This document shows positions 37,801 to 48,994 of a stretch of DNA of 64,000 nt, piece after piece (the first letter of the stretch is position 1; each line of letters begins with the position of its first letter). The notes beneath the pieces are model-generated. The model did not search any database, was not told the origin of the DNA, and saw only the letters and a program-made list of their open reading frames with translations. A program made the position numbers and the translations under genes. Source of the DNA: Pohlia nutans (lineage: Eukaryota > Streptophyta > Bryopsida > Bryales > Mniaceae); the NCBI GenBank assembly GCA_022496805.1, contig CM040091.1:9600336-9664335 (forward strand). The letters are read 5' to 3'.

Positions 37801-39152
37801 CATGATCAGATTTACCGTCCAATTTTGCAGAGTCTACACAATAATAGATCACGAATGTTAATTACATAATAGAGTTAACCGAAAAGTTAGCTCAAAGAGG
37901 AAAGTTTTTGCAAACTCCTCTTGAACTCCACTTGAACTCATACTGAAATATAAATAGACCGAAAACTAGTTCATGATGAGTTGGGAGACAATCTAAAACA
38001 AGCCACTGTCATTATTCTCCACACCTCGCAATGACTCCCACACCTTCTACCAAAGCTCCAAGCCCATGGCCCACAAGGGGACAAGCTATGACACAACACT
38101 ATTCAACCCAAGTACAGCTCAAAAGAGAGGTTAGAAGTAGAGCAAAAAGGGAGATTAGATGAGCTTCTTTTTTATTAACTCAAATAAATGAAGAGCTCCC
38201 CAATCATGCCGTCAAGATTAAACGCTCAACCCCTAAAGGACCAAGGATTCAAATTGACAAATTAATTCAATCATATTTTGGAAAATATATTTTAGATAGG
38301 ACCAAATTTTATATCACTAGAATCAGTGAAGAACATTGCATGTGTTGGTTAAAAAACGTATAAATTTCAACAAAAGGATGTCCACATAGGACCTAGTTAA
38401 AACTGCTAAAAAAACACGAGGCCCAATTTGGGCTATTTGGTTCTTAAAGCATTAGCAACTAAAGATTGCAGTCCCTTGCAATGAACCAAGTTTCATTTGT
38501 GTCAAAAAAGAAAAGAAAAAGGTTGCAGTCCTTTATCCAAACTGTGAGTCTACAAAATCGATCACAAACGTCAATTACCATAAAATGAAGAGTTCCCAAT
38601 CCCTCTGGCCATGCCGTCAAGATTGAACAATCACCCCTAAAGGACCAAGAAGCCTGAATTGGGCTCATGTTTCTTTGAGTAGGTTTTATGTGAACTTCGT
38701 TTTGTTCAAAACTATTTTTCTTTGACCTACGCATGCAATGTCCTTCACTGATTCTAGTGATATAAAATTTTCTCCCATTTGAACTGAATTTTTCACAATA
38801 TGATCTATAGAATTTGTCATCTTAAAACCATGACTCCTTGGTCCTTTAGGGGTTAAAGCATTGGCAACTCAAGGTTGCGGACCTTATCCAAACTGTGAGT
38901 TCTAGGCTTTAATCTATCACTGAATTCTATTAACCTTAAGAATTAGGCCAATAACTTAGGATCTAGTATACATGTACATAGTCCTAACAGAAATCTATGG
39001 AGCCGCTGAGAAGGAGATTCAAAAGCGTAGAATTCAAGAGTATATAGGATAATTGAGGGCTTACCATGATAACACAGTTTTGGTACCCTTGTCATTGACG
39101 TGTACTGTTCTTCTGAGACAAATTGGTTCACAACGATCTCCAGGGCAGCCAT
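34854..39152 (-). CDS. Coiled-coil protein of unrecognised family
   Basis: Six-exon model on the minus strand: 39065-39152, 37473-37833, 36520-36720, 36031-36225, 35194-35359, 34854-35000; 385 aa, every junction in phase. The short N-terminal exon starts MAALEIVVNQFVSEEQY. Residues 31-170 are Ser/Pro-rich and probably disordered, with SPPR and RRPAS motifs. Residues 185-215 (ADLIKKVEALEFELDVHVGN) and 255-320 (QLDNLNDEMEKILML; LEKEKALVQARLEKE) form coiled coils. A Cys-rich patch, CDAECQTICSC (about 324-335), precedes a very basic tail, RKRRRERKR (341-349). This could be a nuclear or cytoskeletal scaffold, but I do not recognise the family and assign no function. Introns 2 and 3 carry three copies of one hAT-type MITE; intron 3 is almost wholly one copy. 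Intron 4 holds an AAT/ATT MITE and a TTAA element. Confidence 0.8.
35402..35630. repeat. TTAA-type MITE, 'AAAGGACCAAGG' subfamily
   Basis: A 229-bp copy in intron 4 of the coiled-coil gene, with TTAA on both sides; ends CCCCTAAAGCCC and TTCTTTCGGGG. Confidence 0.75.
35646..35955. repeat. MITE, AAT/ATT-duplicating family, copy 2
   Basis: A 310-bp copy flanked by ATT (35643-35645 and 35956-35958), ends TGAGTTAACC and GGTTAACTCA. It lies in intron 4 of the coiled-coil gene, about 75 bp from exon 4. Confidence 0.85.
36228..36488. repeat. hAT-type MITE copy 1 (fills intron 3)
   Basis: A 261-bp element with ends CCCAGCGGGTGCACTCT and CATAGTGCACCCCCCGGG and a perfect 8-bp duplication AGATTTCT (36220-36227, 36489-36496). 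It occupies 261 of the 294 bp of intron 3 of the coiled-coil gene. The right-hand duplication on the minus strand, AGAAATCT, supplies the AG acceptor. Confidence 0.9.
36838..37117. repeat. hAT-type MITE copy 2 (intron 2)
   Basis: A 280-bp element, CTCGGGGGGTGCACT...GTGCACCCCCCGAG, flanked by GCAATTCT and ACAATTCT (7 of 8 identical). Confidence 0.9.
37145..37392. repeat. hAT-type MITE copy 3 (intron 2)
   Basis: A 248-bp element, CCCGGGGAGTGCACT...GTGCACCCCGGG, flanked by CTCACAAT and TTCACAAT (7 of 8 identical). It lies only 27 bp from copy 2. Confidence 0.88.
37871..38182. repeat. MITE, AAT/ATT-duplicating family, copy 3
   Basis: A 312-bp copy with AAT on both sides (37868-37870, 38183-38185), in reverse orientation to copies 1 and 2. 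It starts 37 bp upstream of exon 2 of the coiled-coil gene, inside intron 1. Confidence 0.85.
38226..38465. repeat. TTAA-type MITE, 'AAAGGACCAAGG' subfamily, decayed
   Basis: Left end CAACCCCTAAAGGACCAAGG; right end degenerate (TATTTGGTTCTTAAAGC). The interior is typical of the subfamily. Confidence 0.6.
38628..38856. repeat. TTAA-type MITE, 'AAAGGACCAAGG' subfamily
   Basis: Left end CACCCCTAAAGGACCAAG, right end GGTCCTTTAGGGGTTAA. It lies in intron 1 of the coiled-coil gene next to the previous copy. Confidence 0.7.
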
Positions 39153-40263
39153 GGACCTTCATTAGCACCTAGAATCCAAAAGCTTGCTCATGAGGCTCTT
39201 GAAGCTTGTCCTTCGCATCAAATCCTTCAGAGGGTTTTTGCTCGCATTGAAAACATGTCATTCAAATGTAAATGCTCATGGCTAGGTTAACAGTAACTCG
39301 CAACTACATGAGATGAGCCCTTTATTTTGCTGGCAGGACACAAAAATTACCACGAAAATTTGTAAAGAGTAAGGAGACTAAGAAAGTGAAAGTCTACACT
39401 AATCAAAGCAGCCACTTGGTCAGGTCCAGAAATATTCTAATATGCAGAGTAACTTTCAAGCTGTGATAAACGTGAAACACCAAACGATTTCTGCACCTTC
39501 TCAACGATGACATTTGTCATAACTGTAGCCCTAAAATGTGACCGAGCCTAGAAGTAGATAGAGCTCTATGGATCTGAAGTGGTGATTTGAAGAGTAAGAA
39601 ATACCTGTTCAGGTCTATCTGGTTTGTTACCAACAGCCAACAGGTAAGGTTTACTCACTGGTCATAAGTAGATAGGTTAGGTGTACTCACTATTTTCCAA
39701 ACGAGAAAAACTCTGTTTCCAGAACAAATGCTAAGATAAAACCTTTCACATTACTTATTTCACGCGTCTTTTTTAAACTCACAACTGGCTACAATGTCCA
39801 AAACATCTTTCAACCTTTGCTTACTAGGGATTCTTTCGATCTCAAGATTTACCGCAACCCAACCCCTCTCACACTCTTTTGAAGGTTAAATAATGGTCAA
39901 GAAGAATGATGACATGGCATTTTTCCTCGAAAAGACTGATCTGAAGACACACAAAGTTTACTTAATAATGTCAGTGATAAACTTCATCGATGTTCACCTC
40001 AGTAGCAACCACAAAAAACGACATGACCAACTGCACTGCCTATCATGCAGATCCACATAAATTATGCGAACATAATTAGCAACCAAATTTCAAAAAGCAC
40101 TGTAATCATCTGGTAAGTGATTGCAGTCAAATTCAAATTTCGGTTTGGTAAAACGGGGCTTCCACTCTCATTAGAAGACCACCACAGATGACTCGAATAT
40201 TTCGAAAGAATTGCACCTGCCCTACTTGTGCATGGGATTAATGACTACACACTAATTGAAAGA
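39153..40263. other. Gap between two head-to-tail minus-strand genes
   Basis: This is the upstream region of the coiled-coil gene and the downstream flank of DGAT2. I see no coding or repeat feature that I can support. Confidence 0.5.
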
Positions 40264-43200
40264 CTAGTAAACATGCAACGTAGTATCATTGAATCCCGCT
40301 GCAGTTTTGTGGTTTTCAAATAGGACCTTGACGGCCTCAATGTACTGGTTGAGGACCGCAGCCACCTGCACCAAGGATCCCCAAAATTAAAGGCTCTGTG
40401 ACTGGATATAATTAAAACTAATCCATTCAAACATCCCAACCGTGTGGATTGTGAAGCAAACCAATCAAATGGACTTGGAAAAATGCAGAAAATCAAAGCT
40501 ACCTCTTCATGAGTTGCCTTTGCATTTTTCGGAACTTCAATTGGCTTTCCAACTACAAATGTCATACGTGTTGGAAACGGTATTGGTGACCTGCGATAGG
40601 TGACAGTGTGAACTATTTTGGAAAAAAATTCAGGCGTCATATCAAATGCCTTATTCAGAGCCCTATGATAATTATTAAGCAAACGAAGAAATACAAAAAT
40701 TATAATAATATAAAATGGTTGTAACCGTACCCATATCTACCCCAAAACACAAGAGGCGTGAAGCCAAGTGCTCGGGACAGTTGACTGTACCACTGCCCTG
40801 TGGGTTTCCACCATCTATAGCAGTTGGTCTGGACAACAAATGTATGATCAATGAATTTCAACAGCCGTACCTATTCGAGTTAATCTTTAACTGGCACCTC
40901 AATATTCTCAAACACAGAAGGCAAAAGTGAAACAGTGACCGTTTCTAAATAATGAAGGACCAACAATCAGCATTTAGAACAATGACTTCAATGACCTAAC
41001 AAGCTTATAACGACATTCACCTAAAGAAGAACAAGAAATATTTAACCCCTAAAGGACCAAGGATTCATAGTTTTAAAATGACAAATTTAAATGATCATAT
41101 TGTAAAAAATATAATTCAGCTTGGACCAAATTTTATATCTCCAGAATCAGTGAAGAACATTGCATGTTTTGGTCAAAAGACAAACAAATTTGATCAAAAG
41201 GAAGTCTACATAAAATCTACTCAAAACTGCTAAAAAAAAACATGAGGCCCCCAGGGGGGCTTATGGTCCTTTAGGGGTTAACAACAGATAGTAACAGGTT
41301 AACAAGCACACACCTGACCAAAGCAGAAAGTAGGTACAATAGGTGAGCCAGCTTCCATGGCGACTTTGACGAATCCAAACCTTTTCTTTAGATATACCAC
41401 CTGACAACACACCAAGGATTCATGGTTTTGAAATGACCATATTGTGAAAAGTACCGTTCAGATGGGGCCAAATTCTATACCACCAGAATCAGCGAAGTAC
41501 ATTGCATGTGGTCATCAAGAAATAAATCAAATTGGACAAAGAAAGACCCCACATGACCTCCTCAAAACTGCTCAAAAAAACATGAGACCAATGTGACCAA
41601 AGTCTCCTCACTCTCCAAATCATGTGTACATATTGAGACAGCTCTACCTTGACAAACTGACCCTATTATAGAAACTGGCAATGAGGAAGTTGAAAGTTGG
41701 CATTTCACAGTACCTCACGGCCACGCTCCATGTAGAGGCACTCTTGAACCCCTCCTGGTACAATCACAGCACTCGTCCCTCTTTGAAGTAATTGTGTGAA
41801 AAGTTTCCTTGTGACGGGCACCACCCCGAGCCACGACCAAACATGTCGCACGACTGGTGTCCAGAATATCTGCCATCAGCCAATTTTGTTGCCAACTAAT
41901 TTTAGCCAAGTTGCTACATAAAATTTGGGCTGGCTAATTGATACAAAGGATTTTTGAAAAAAGAAAGGGAATAATTGCCAGATTTCCTACATGGAGTCTC
42001 GGGGGGTGCACTCTACATTATGTTTGAGAATCACGTGCGTTCATGACCCCTTCTAAAAACCCCCTATATACAAGAGGTTGTATGTCTAAAATACCTTTGT
42101 ATACAGATGTATTCCGTTTTAAATATACGTTTAGTGTAAGTATACGTGAATATTTTTAGCTCTAAATGTGTTTATTGTATGTATACGTAATACGGTAGTG
42201 TTCAAATTAATACCCCTTCTGTGCACTCACGTATACTCGTACATGTTTAGTACAGTGCACCCCCCGAGCATGGAGTTAACCCTTAAAGGTCCAGATTGCC
42301 CATTCCGGCCAGTAATATATGGTCGTATTTCATTGTATTTGGAATGGTTCTCACCTCCTATGAGTTCATATCAAAAATTCATGTCTATTTGGGATCTCAA
42401 TTTGGAACTTTCTACTTACAACAAATGTTAAACATACAACGTATCTACTATGCCTTAAATCCTTTAAGGGTTAAGATGTGTAGCCTCTTTAAACCCAGGT
42501 ATCACCCAGGTATTGCCTAAGTAGCACCTAGGTAGCACATGTGTATTACCCAGATATTACCTATATGAAAAGAGCATCCTGGATTGCTCTTCAAGTAGCC
42601 AAAATGCTAAACTGTCTCCTGACAAAAAAAAATCACTGTCTGCCATTGCTCACCACTTACGTATTCTATATTCAATTGGGAACGAATGAGACTTGGGTTA
42701 TTAGAAGAGAAACTCACTGCTGAAGTTGCAAGAGCACGTAAATTGGTGAGTGGAAGAACCCCGCATTGTGGAGTCAAAACTACGATGCCAATTGGAAGCA
42801 CAGAATGCGGCTCCGCTGCAAACACTACCCACTCCAAGTATACTCAATTAGAACACAACGAGATAGGACACAACCTATCTCAAGTCAGAAGCCCATATTA
42901 GGTCTCAAGTTTTTTAGCAGTTTTGACTAGGTCACATGAGGACTTTTCTTTTGTCCAATTTTATTTACGTTTCCATCAACACATGCAATGCTCTTCGCTG
43001 GTTCTGGTGATATAAAAATCTGGCGCCATCTGAATCATATTTTTCACAATACGATCAATCGAATTGGTTATTTAATAACCATGAAAGTGAGTATCACTGA
43101 CCATAAGATTTCTTGAGATCAAAGGCATTCTCATCCTCCATGACCACATTGATAGGGAAGTACGCCACTACATATTTGCAGATGAATTTTGCAACGGCCC

Positions 43201-44103
43201 CCCCGAGCGCACCATTATATCGAACGGGGATGAACATGAGCGCCACCCACACAGCCAGTAATCTGCACATCTTCAATACAATTATCAATTCATGCACACT
43301 CTACAAAAACCGGTTACTGAATCACAAACATCCTGAGGTTCTTATTATCATGGCATTGGTATTCAGTATCCACAAAAACGCAACAATCCTCGTAACTAAA
43401 ACACCCCTGCCAAAACTATCTAGATTCTTTTTGAGCAGCATCAACACCCTTGGAAAAAGAAGACATGCCACTCACTAAAAACCAATGAATGTGGACAACC
43501 TAAATTTGCCGAAGTGTAAAAATTGGATGTTTTTGCAAGTCTAACTTGGGTTCTAAACTCTCTGCATTGATGCTCAATGCTCTATTCCCTCATCATGTGT
43601 TCAGCCAGCTCTAGAGTTCATACCTGACTTTACTTGTGAAGGAATAGAATCAAATTGCGATAGTCACTTTCTTTATTTGGTTTCTATCGACAGTGGAGAA
43701 GGGTGAGTTCTTATAACTGCTCAGGAATGTTACGAAGCAAAAGAAAAATACATAATATGAGTGAACTGAGTGCCTGCTCAAAAAGAAACACTCACTATGC
43801 ACTCTACATTGAATATCAAACTCTTGAGTCCCTTTGTTTTGGTTTCCATCTACACTGAAGAATTCACAAGTGCTCAAGAATGTTATGAAATATCACACGA
43901 CCTAGGTTTTGAAAAACATGAGCTTACGTGAGAGCCCATGGACTGCGCAGATTCCAAAAACAAAGCCCAGCTACAAGCAGGTTGAGATGAAAGAGCCCCA
44001 GCCACAATGCCAGTGCCAGAAACGTCAGCACATCGGTCTTCAAGCCCTTCTTCAGACCTTCCGCCATAGCTCCTGTCTCCTTAACTCCACCCAAAGCTTT
44101 CAT
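40264..44103 (-). CDS. DGAT2: Diacylglycerol O-acyltransferase 2
   Basis: Acyl-CoA:diacylglycerol acyltransferase, the ER enzyme of the last step of triacylglycerol synthesis. Exons (minus): 43928-44103, 43102-43262, 42718-42824, 41714-41869, 41314-41400, 40731-40828, 40503-40662, 40264-40365; 348 aa, all phases consistent. Two hydrophobic segments lie near residues 27-50 and 60-74. The plant catalytic motif is YVFAAEPHS (EPHS 117-120), then [15 protein letters not shown] (185-191), [17 protein letters not shown] (207-223), [18 protein letters not shown] and [17 protein letters not shown]. Length matches plant DGAT2 (about 320-350 aa). The start is the ATG at 44103; the frame stays open upstream to 44208, but an acceptor-like TTTATGCAG there suggests a leader intron. 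Introns contain TTAA-type, hAT-type and other repeats; the family assignment is firm. Confidence 0.95.
41042..41281. repeat. TTAA-type MITE in a DGAT2 intron
   Basis: A 240-bp 'AAAGGACCAAGG' copy with perfect TTAA flanks, in the intron between exons 41314-41400 and 40731-40828. Confidence 0.85.
41402..41600. repeat. Partial TTAA-type MITE in a DGAT2 intron
   Basis: Contains ACCAAGGATTCATGGTTTTG and the downstream body of the 'AAAGGACCAAGG' subfamily but has lost both CCCCTAAA termini. It starts within a few bases of the exon edge at 41400. Confidence 0.6.
41998..42268. repeat. hAT-type MITE copy 4 (DGAT2 intron)
   Basis: A 271-bp element, CTCGGGGGGTGCACT...GTGCACCCCCCGAG, with a perfect 8-bp duplication CATGGAGT (41990-41997, 42269-42276). 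A related repeat at 62164-62171 has a single CATGGAGT and no element, i.e. an empty site. Confidence 0.93.
42276..42474. repeat. TTAA-type MITE directly beside the hAT copy
   Basis: A 199-bp element with ends TTAACCCTTAAAGGTCC and CCTTTAAGGGTTAA. The homologous repeat near 62171 reads GGAGTCAATATGTG at this point, so it is an empty site with TCAA in place of TTAA. Confidence 0.85.
42886..43090. repeat. Partial TTAA-type MITE filling a DGAT2 intron
   Basis: Body of the 'AAAGGACCAAGG' subfamily (GCCCATATTAGGTCTCA ... AACCATGAAAG) without the outer ends. It takes up most of the 277-bp intron 42825-43101. Confidence 0.6.
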
Positions 44104-44567
44104 CTCCCTCTCACCATTCTCTGCATAAATTTGTGAAAAGAACAAGCTACTGAAAACGAAAAAATCCCACTCCCTCGGTCTTCGCCATTTCCAATACTGC
44201 AACATCAATCAGGTTCTCTTCCTTGATGACTTTTATTACCCCTTTGACTGACTGTTGTTGTTAACATACTCCAGTTATTATCTGCACACCGAAGTATGGG
44301 ACGACGCTATTGGAAAAGAACTGAAGCGGAACTGCAGCGGTGAGGTGGATAAGTTAGGGTTTTAAAAATAGTTCGAATTTTGGAAAATAAATAGTTGTCA
44401 GTTGTTTGTCCTTTTTTGTTTGATGATGACAAGGACGTTTCAATCCACCTTCTCACTTTTGCTTGTTGCGCCTCGGTCTCATCGTCATCATCTTCTTATT
44501 ACTTTCTGGCTCTTCATCTTCTTATTGTTTGTTGTGACGCTTTTTGATTCCCCCCGCCCTCACCAAG
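44104..44567. promoter_or_regulatory. Divergent promoter region, DGAT2 / envelope protein
   Basis: Only 464 bp separate the two start codons, which face away from each other. Both core promoters and 5' leaders must lie here or start from introns. No specific element could be identified with confidence. Confidence 0.5.
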
Positions 44568-47451
44568 ATGGCTTCCTGCACCGCTCCGTCCGCTTGCGCA
44601 TTGTGGGCTTCCACATTGCCTCTTCCAGGTGAGATTTTTGTTCCACGGGCGATGGAAACGAGGTCGAGTTCTTGCACAGGCGATGAAAACGAGGTCAATG
44701 CGCAGAAGTTTTGGGGTCATTAGAATAGTCTCCGAGCCTCAGGCGTGTTCGTCTTCGCTTTGATATTGAGGGTTTCTTTTTTCTTTTTGCCAACATGATT
44801 CAAGCGATTTGAATCAAAGTTCTTGGTAGCTCCGCCCTGCATTGTTTTTGTCATTTCTGTGATCCTGTTATCCCGGATTCTCGTATGTATTAGATTGACA
44901 TGCAATCAAATGATACAAGCTTTTTTTAATCTCTCGAATCGGATCGGGGTATGCTAGTTGAGCTCACGGAAATGACTCGTAGGGTTTGTTTTTTGAATTG
45001 TACGTGTTGGGGTAGAGAGAGTTTTCCCAGCTTTGAGAGGGAGGGGACTCAATAACTAGACAAAAACCTTTTTTTTTTTCTTTTTTGAGCGTAATCTTTT
45101 TGGTGCCTTATTGTGAGGAAATTTTGTGAGGGGAGTTGAGTGAATTCATAGCAATAATACGTATATGTTATTGTACGCAGGTGCTTCCTCTTCAAATTCT
45201 CAGAAGTCGTCGTCCTTGCGGTTTACACAGCAGCGGACTTGGCCATCACGAATCTCTGCTCGCCGAGCTCTTGTTACTGCTGAGTACAGGTGCATGCTAC
45301 CTCCTTGATAGAGGATTGAAAACCTTCTATTCAGACTCCGTGCAAGTATGTGTTGGTTTTGAACTTCTTCTTTTTTTAATTCAATTTTGATAGAAGGTCA
45401 ATTGGAGCAGAATATAACGTACTTTGAATATAAAAAATTGGAGTTAAAATGAATTTGCTACAGGTGGAACGTAGAATCATCCTTACTCTAAAGTGTGCAA
45501 CATCTGTACCTCCTTGATAGAGGATTGAAAACCTTCTGTGCTTAAGCCAAATTGTGCTCTGTGCAAGTATGTGTTGGTTTCAACTTTTTTTTTTGATAGA
45601 AGGTCAATAAGAGCAGAATATAATGCACTTTGAATCAAAAAAATTGGAGTTGCGTGCTCTAGAAGCATCCTTACTCTAAAGTTCACAACATCTGTTCATC
45701 GAAAAATCTAGTCTCACTTCTAAGGAAGGCTTTTAGAGCCAGAGCCTTAGCCCCTACAGGACCAAGGATTCATGGTTTTAAAACGACAAGTTTGAATGAT
45801 CATATTGTGAAAAATATAATTTGAATGGGGCCAAATTTTATATCACTGGAATTAGTGAAAATTATTACATGTGTTGAACAAAAAAATTTTAAAATTCTAA
45901 CAAAAAAGAATCTACATAAAACCTACTCAAAATTACTGAAAAACACAGGAGCCACCTGGTGGCTTTATGGTCCTTTAGGGGTTAATGGATTTCTAGAACC
46001 TAATTAGCATACACCTATTTTTGTAATATGTAAAGGTTATGACTTGTTTGAATAAGCTGTAACTAAACGTCATATGGATCATTCTGAAACAGACGAGGAG
46101 GTGGCGGTGACTTTGTGGCTGGTTTCGTTCTTGGTGGGATGGTGTTCGGTGCCTTAGGCTACGTGCTTGCTCCCCAGGTAAATGTTTGTGTATGACGTAA
46201 AGAGTGGAATTTATAGTTAAATAATGTTATTGGGTTTGTCCCTTTAGATTCATCATTCCATGTTGAGTGCATGGACTAATAGCAACACTGTGTTTTTTGT
46301 ACTTTTTCTGATAAAGCCGAAATGAGGCTTACATTTTCTTGTGTCTCTGGCTTTATGTCAGGAAGTTGCTACTTTATTTCTATGGAATAGAGTTACCAAA
46401 AAAGGATAACTTTAATAAATTTAAACTTTGTAAATATGCATAACACATGATTCAAAACAACTGGTACGTTTTAGTCATTGGGAGGGGCACATGTTTTGAC
46501 GTTTGTTCCACTGTCAGATCACCAGGTCGTTGGAACGGGCACAAACTGAGAAGGAAGATGAACTATCATCAAAGCTGGAAGATGATGAAAGCCTTGAGGT
46601 GAGATCTCCTTTGCCACTGTGAGGTCTAAGATATGCAATTGCAAGTGTAAGTCCCTTTATATTCGAAGCGAAAGAATACACCTCGATTGTTGCAAAAATC
46701 ATTTTTTTTTATTTGTTGTATCTCACCTTATTTTATTGAATGTTGACTTTACACCAGTCCAAGTAACAAGTAACATAGCTTAAATGGGTCCTATGTGGCA
46801 TGCTAAAAATATTTGAGATAACAGGATTTCAAGTTACCTCTTTGACACTTGTTATTTCAAATGCATCACACGGTATCATAAATGCAATGAATTCTATTAA
46901 TCCCTAAGCGTCTAAAACGCCCAATATGGCCATCTGCATCGTTGAACTTTCCAACGGTGGCATTTCCTCATTGTACCTCGGTTTTCTGATTGCAATACAT
47001 CATTTTAAAGCTCTTGTTTTATACTACAAGATCAACAGTGTCGATCGTATCAAACTGAAGTCATTTTCACACAAACAGATGATTTGCAGCAGGGGGTCCA
47101 ATTTTCCTACACTACAGAACATACACAGGGGTTAAGCTTGTTATCTCGCATGATGTTGGTTCAAATTTTAAGCTTGTAGCTTTGACCTTTGCAATTCTAG
47201 TTCTATGGTTGTGACATTCTGATTCTCGTCTCTATGAGGAGGCCTTTGGGCAAGATTTTATACTTTTACTTCCCCATATATTTTATAATTCTACTGATGA
47301 CACAGGGGTATTTATTTCTATGCAGACAACACGAAGAAACCTGAATGAGCGAATCGCACAGTTGAGTGCACAGATTGATGATGTGTTTGCACAGGTGAAG
47401 AACGATGGGTTTGCCAACATGAACAGTCCGGTGGAGCTGGAGTCTGCTTAA
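44568..47451 (+). CDS. Chloroplast (inner envelope-type) small membrane protein
   Basis: Homologue of a small plant protein (Arabidopsis At1g42960 type, reported from the chloroplast inner envelope), function unknown. Exons: 44568-44628, 45181-45289, 46093-46177, 46518-46598, 47326-47451; 153 aa, all phases agree. Residues 1-56 are rich in Ser, Ala, Thr and Arg with few acidic residues, typical of a transit peptide. Then comes RRGGGGDFVAGFVLGGMVFG (57-76), the family's glycine-rich membrane segment, ending GYVLAPQ, followed by an acidic linker and the C-terminal helix TRRNLNERIAQLSAQIDDVF, which matches the family pattern 'KTR..LN.KI..LN.AIDNV'. The ATG has a good context (CACCAAGATGG). Intron 2 contains a tandem duplication and a TTAA-type MITE. 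Confidence 0.88.
45298..45695. repeat. Tandem duplication, ~200-bp unit, in an intron
   Basis: Two units, 45298-45506 and 45507-45695, each start TACCTCCTTGATAGAGG and end with CTCTAAAG..CAACATCTG. They lie just after exon 2 of the envelope protein gene. Confidence 0.85.
45747..45985. repeat. TTAA-type MITE in an intron of the envelope gene
   Basis: An 'AAAGGACCAAGG' copy; left end TTAGCCCCTACAGGACC, right end GGTCCTTTAGGGGTTAA. Confidence 0.8.
46897..47135. repeat. TTAA-type MITE, 'AAGCGTCTAAAACG' subfamily
   Basis: A 239-bp copy with TTAA on both sides, in the last intron of the envelope gene. It matches 24362-24604 and 60591-61013. Confidence 0.8.
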
Positions 47452-48450
47452 ATACCACTAAAAATATACCACTAAACCGATCATTGTCAAATTCAGAATT
47501 CACCTCTGAGCTTGTAGTGGTACGTACTAGCTAGCTACCTCCATGAAAGGCCCGTAGGTTCATTTGTGAACATTTGCTTTTCGCTTCGACTCTGATTAGA
47601 GACTTGGGCGAAAATTTGTACACTTGCACTTGAGGTGTCCGTTACGAGATTACTTTTGCCTCTTCTGGTAGTAAGCAGCTCTTTTCCCGGTTGAAATGTT
47701 TTGTTTTTTTTGTTTTTTTCCTCTCTATTGGTGGTTGACAAGGAGCATTGTTAAGTCCATGTGACTGGACACAAATGTGCTCCAAAGCCGGCCCAAGGAT
47801 GTTGATGACATTTTTCTTACTTTTGGACGACTCTTGTTCACTTTTTTTGAATGGTTATAATAGGTCATATTGGTGTTTGAGGACATAAATTTTTTTGAAT
47901 GAAGGTTTCAAACACTGTTCCCGAAGATTTTGAGGAATGCTAGTAATTTTCCTCCATTGTCAGCATTCAACCGGTTTTTCACATGGCTGCTGAAACTTTT
48001 GCCCTTGTTTATCACTAGAAATAGAAATATTCTTAAATTTTAAAACAGTGTGTGGGTTTAAATTTGAATTAGTTTTTGGATAATTGACCCAGTTCACTTT
48101 AAACTAACCACCGGTTCTTCCCGGATAGTGGTTTCACATATGTTTGATACCCCATATTGGCTTACACCTTTAGTATCTTTTTCTACTTTCTAGCGCCTTC
48201 GTCTTTTCCTACCCTCTTGTACTTTTGTCTTTTCATGTTCTCCTTGCTCTTGTATCTTTTCCTACTCTCTTGCCCCTTTTCTTACTTAATTGTGTTTTTG
48301 GTTTTTCATATTTTGTTGTTTGTGTCTTTTCCTACTCTCTCGCACCTTTGTCTTTTCCTCTCTCGTGTGCTTTTTTTTTTTTTTCCTGTCTTTTAAGCCT
48401 CTTATATCATTTAGGTAATTCTCTCTGTTACAAGCTAATAGATAAAGTAC

Positions 48451-48994
48451 AGTACCCACCAACAAGTTTACGTTCATTCAACTTTTCAAAGAACTACCAA
48501 TACAAATTACAAAAATTATTAATTTTGAACTTAATTTGGACAAGTTGTAGTGCACGAGATGAACAATACATACAATTGATTTTTGATAATAAAAGGTTTT
48601 TTTTATATCTATTTTTATTTGAAATTAAAACCTTCATTTTTTACTCTTAATTCAAACAACTATGAATACAAATTTTGTTACTTATGGTTTATAAAACTTT
48701 CAATGAAAAGAATGCAAATCCTCTGTAGAATCATGTGGAAAAAAAATCATGAGTTTTGAGGTCATATTTACTAAAATATCAATGTTTGAAGTTTTTAGTT
48801 TAAAAATGTTCAATTTGAGTATAAATTATACATTTTTATAATATTTGATCCAAAAATTGTTCAAAGAAGTAATTTTTCACACTTCAAATGGTTTAATATA
48901 TCTTAATATTAATATTGATATTTTTTATAAATTTAATTATTTGATTCAATTCTTTGAAAAGCTGAATGAACGTAAACTTATTGGTGTGTACTGT
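48451..48994. repeat. MITE with TA flanks and CAGT ends (Tc1/mariner-like)
   Basis: Ends CAGTACCCACCAACAAGTTT and its imperfect complement, extending about 45 bp, flanked by TA on both sides. The interior is strongly AT-rich. The superfamily is inferred from the TA target and CAGT start. Confidence 0.6.

Noticed and set aside
46926..47132. Short conserved protein shared with 24.4 and 60.8 kb
   Set aside because: The three frames lie inside copies of the same TTAA-type MITE; the similarity is of the DNA repeat.
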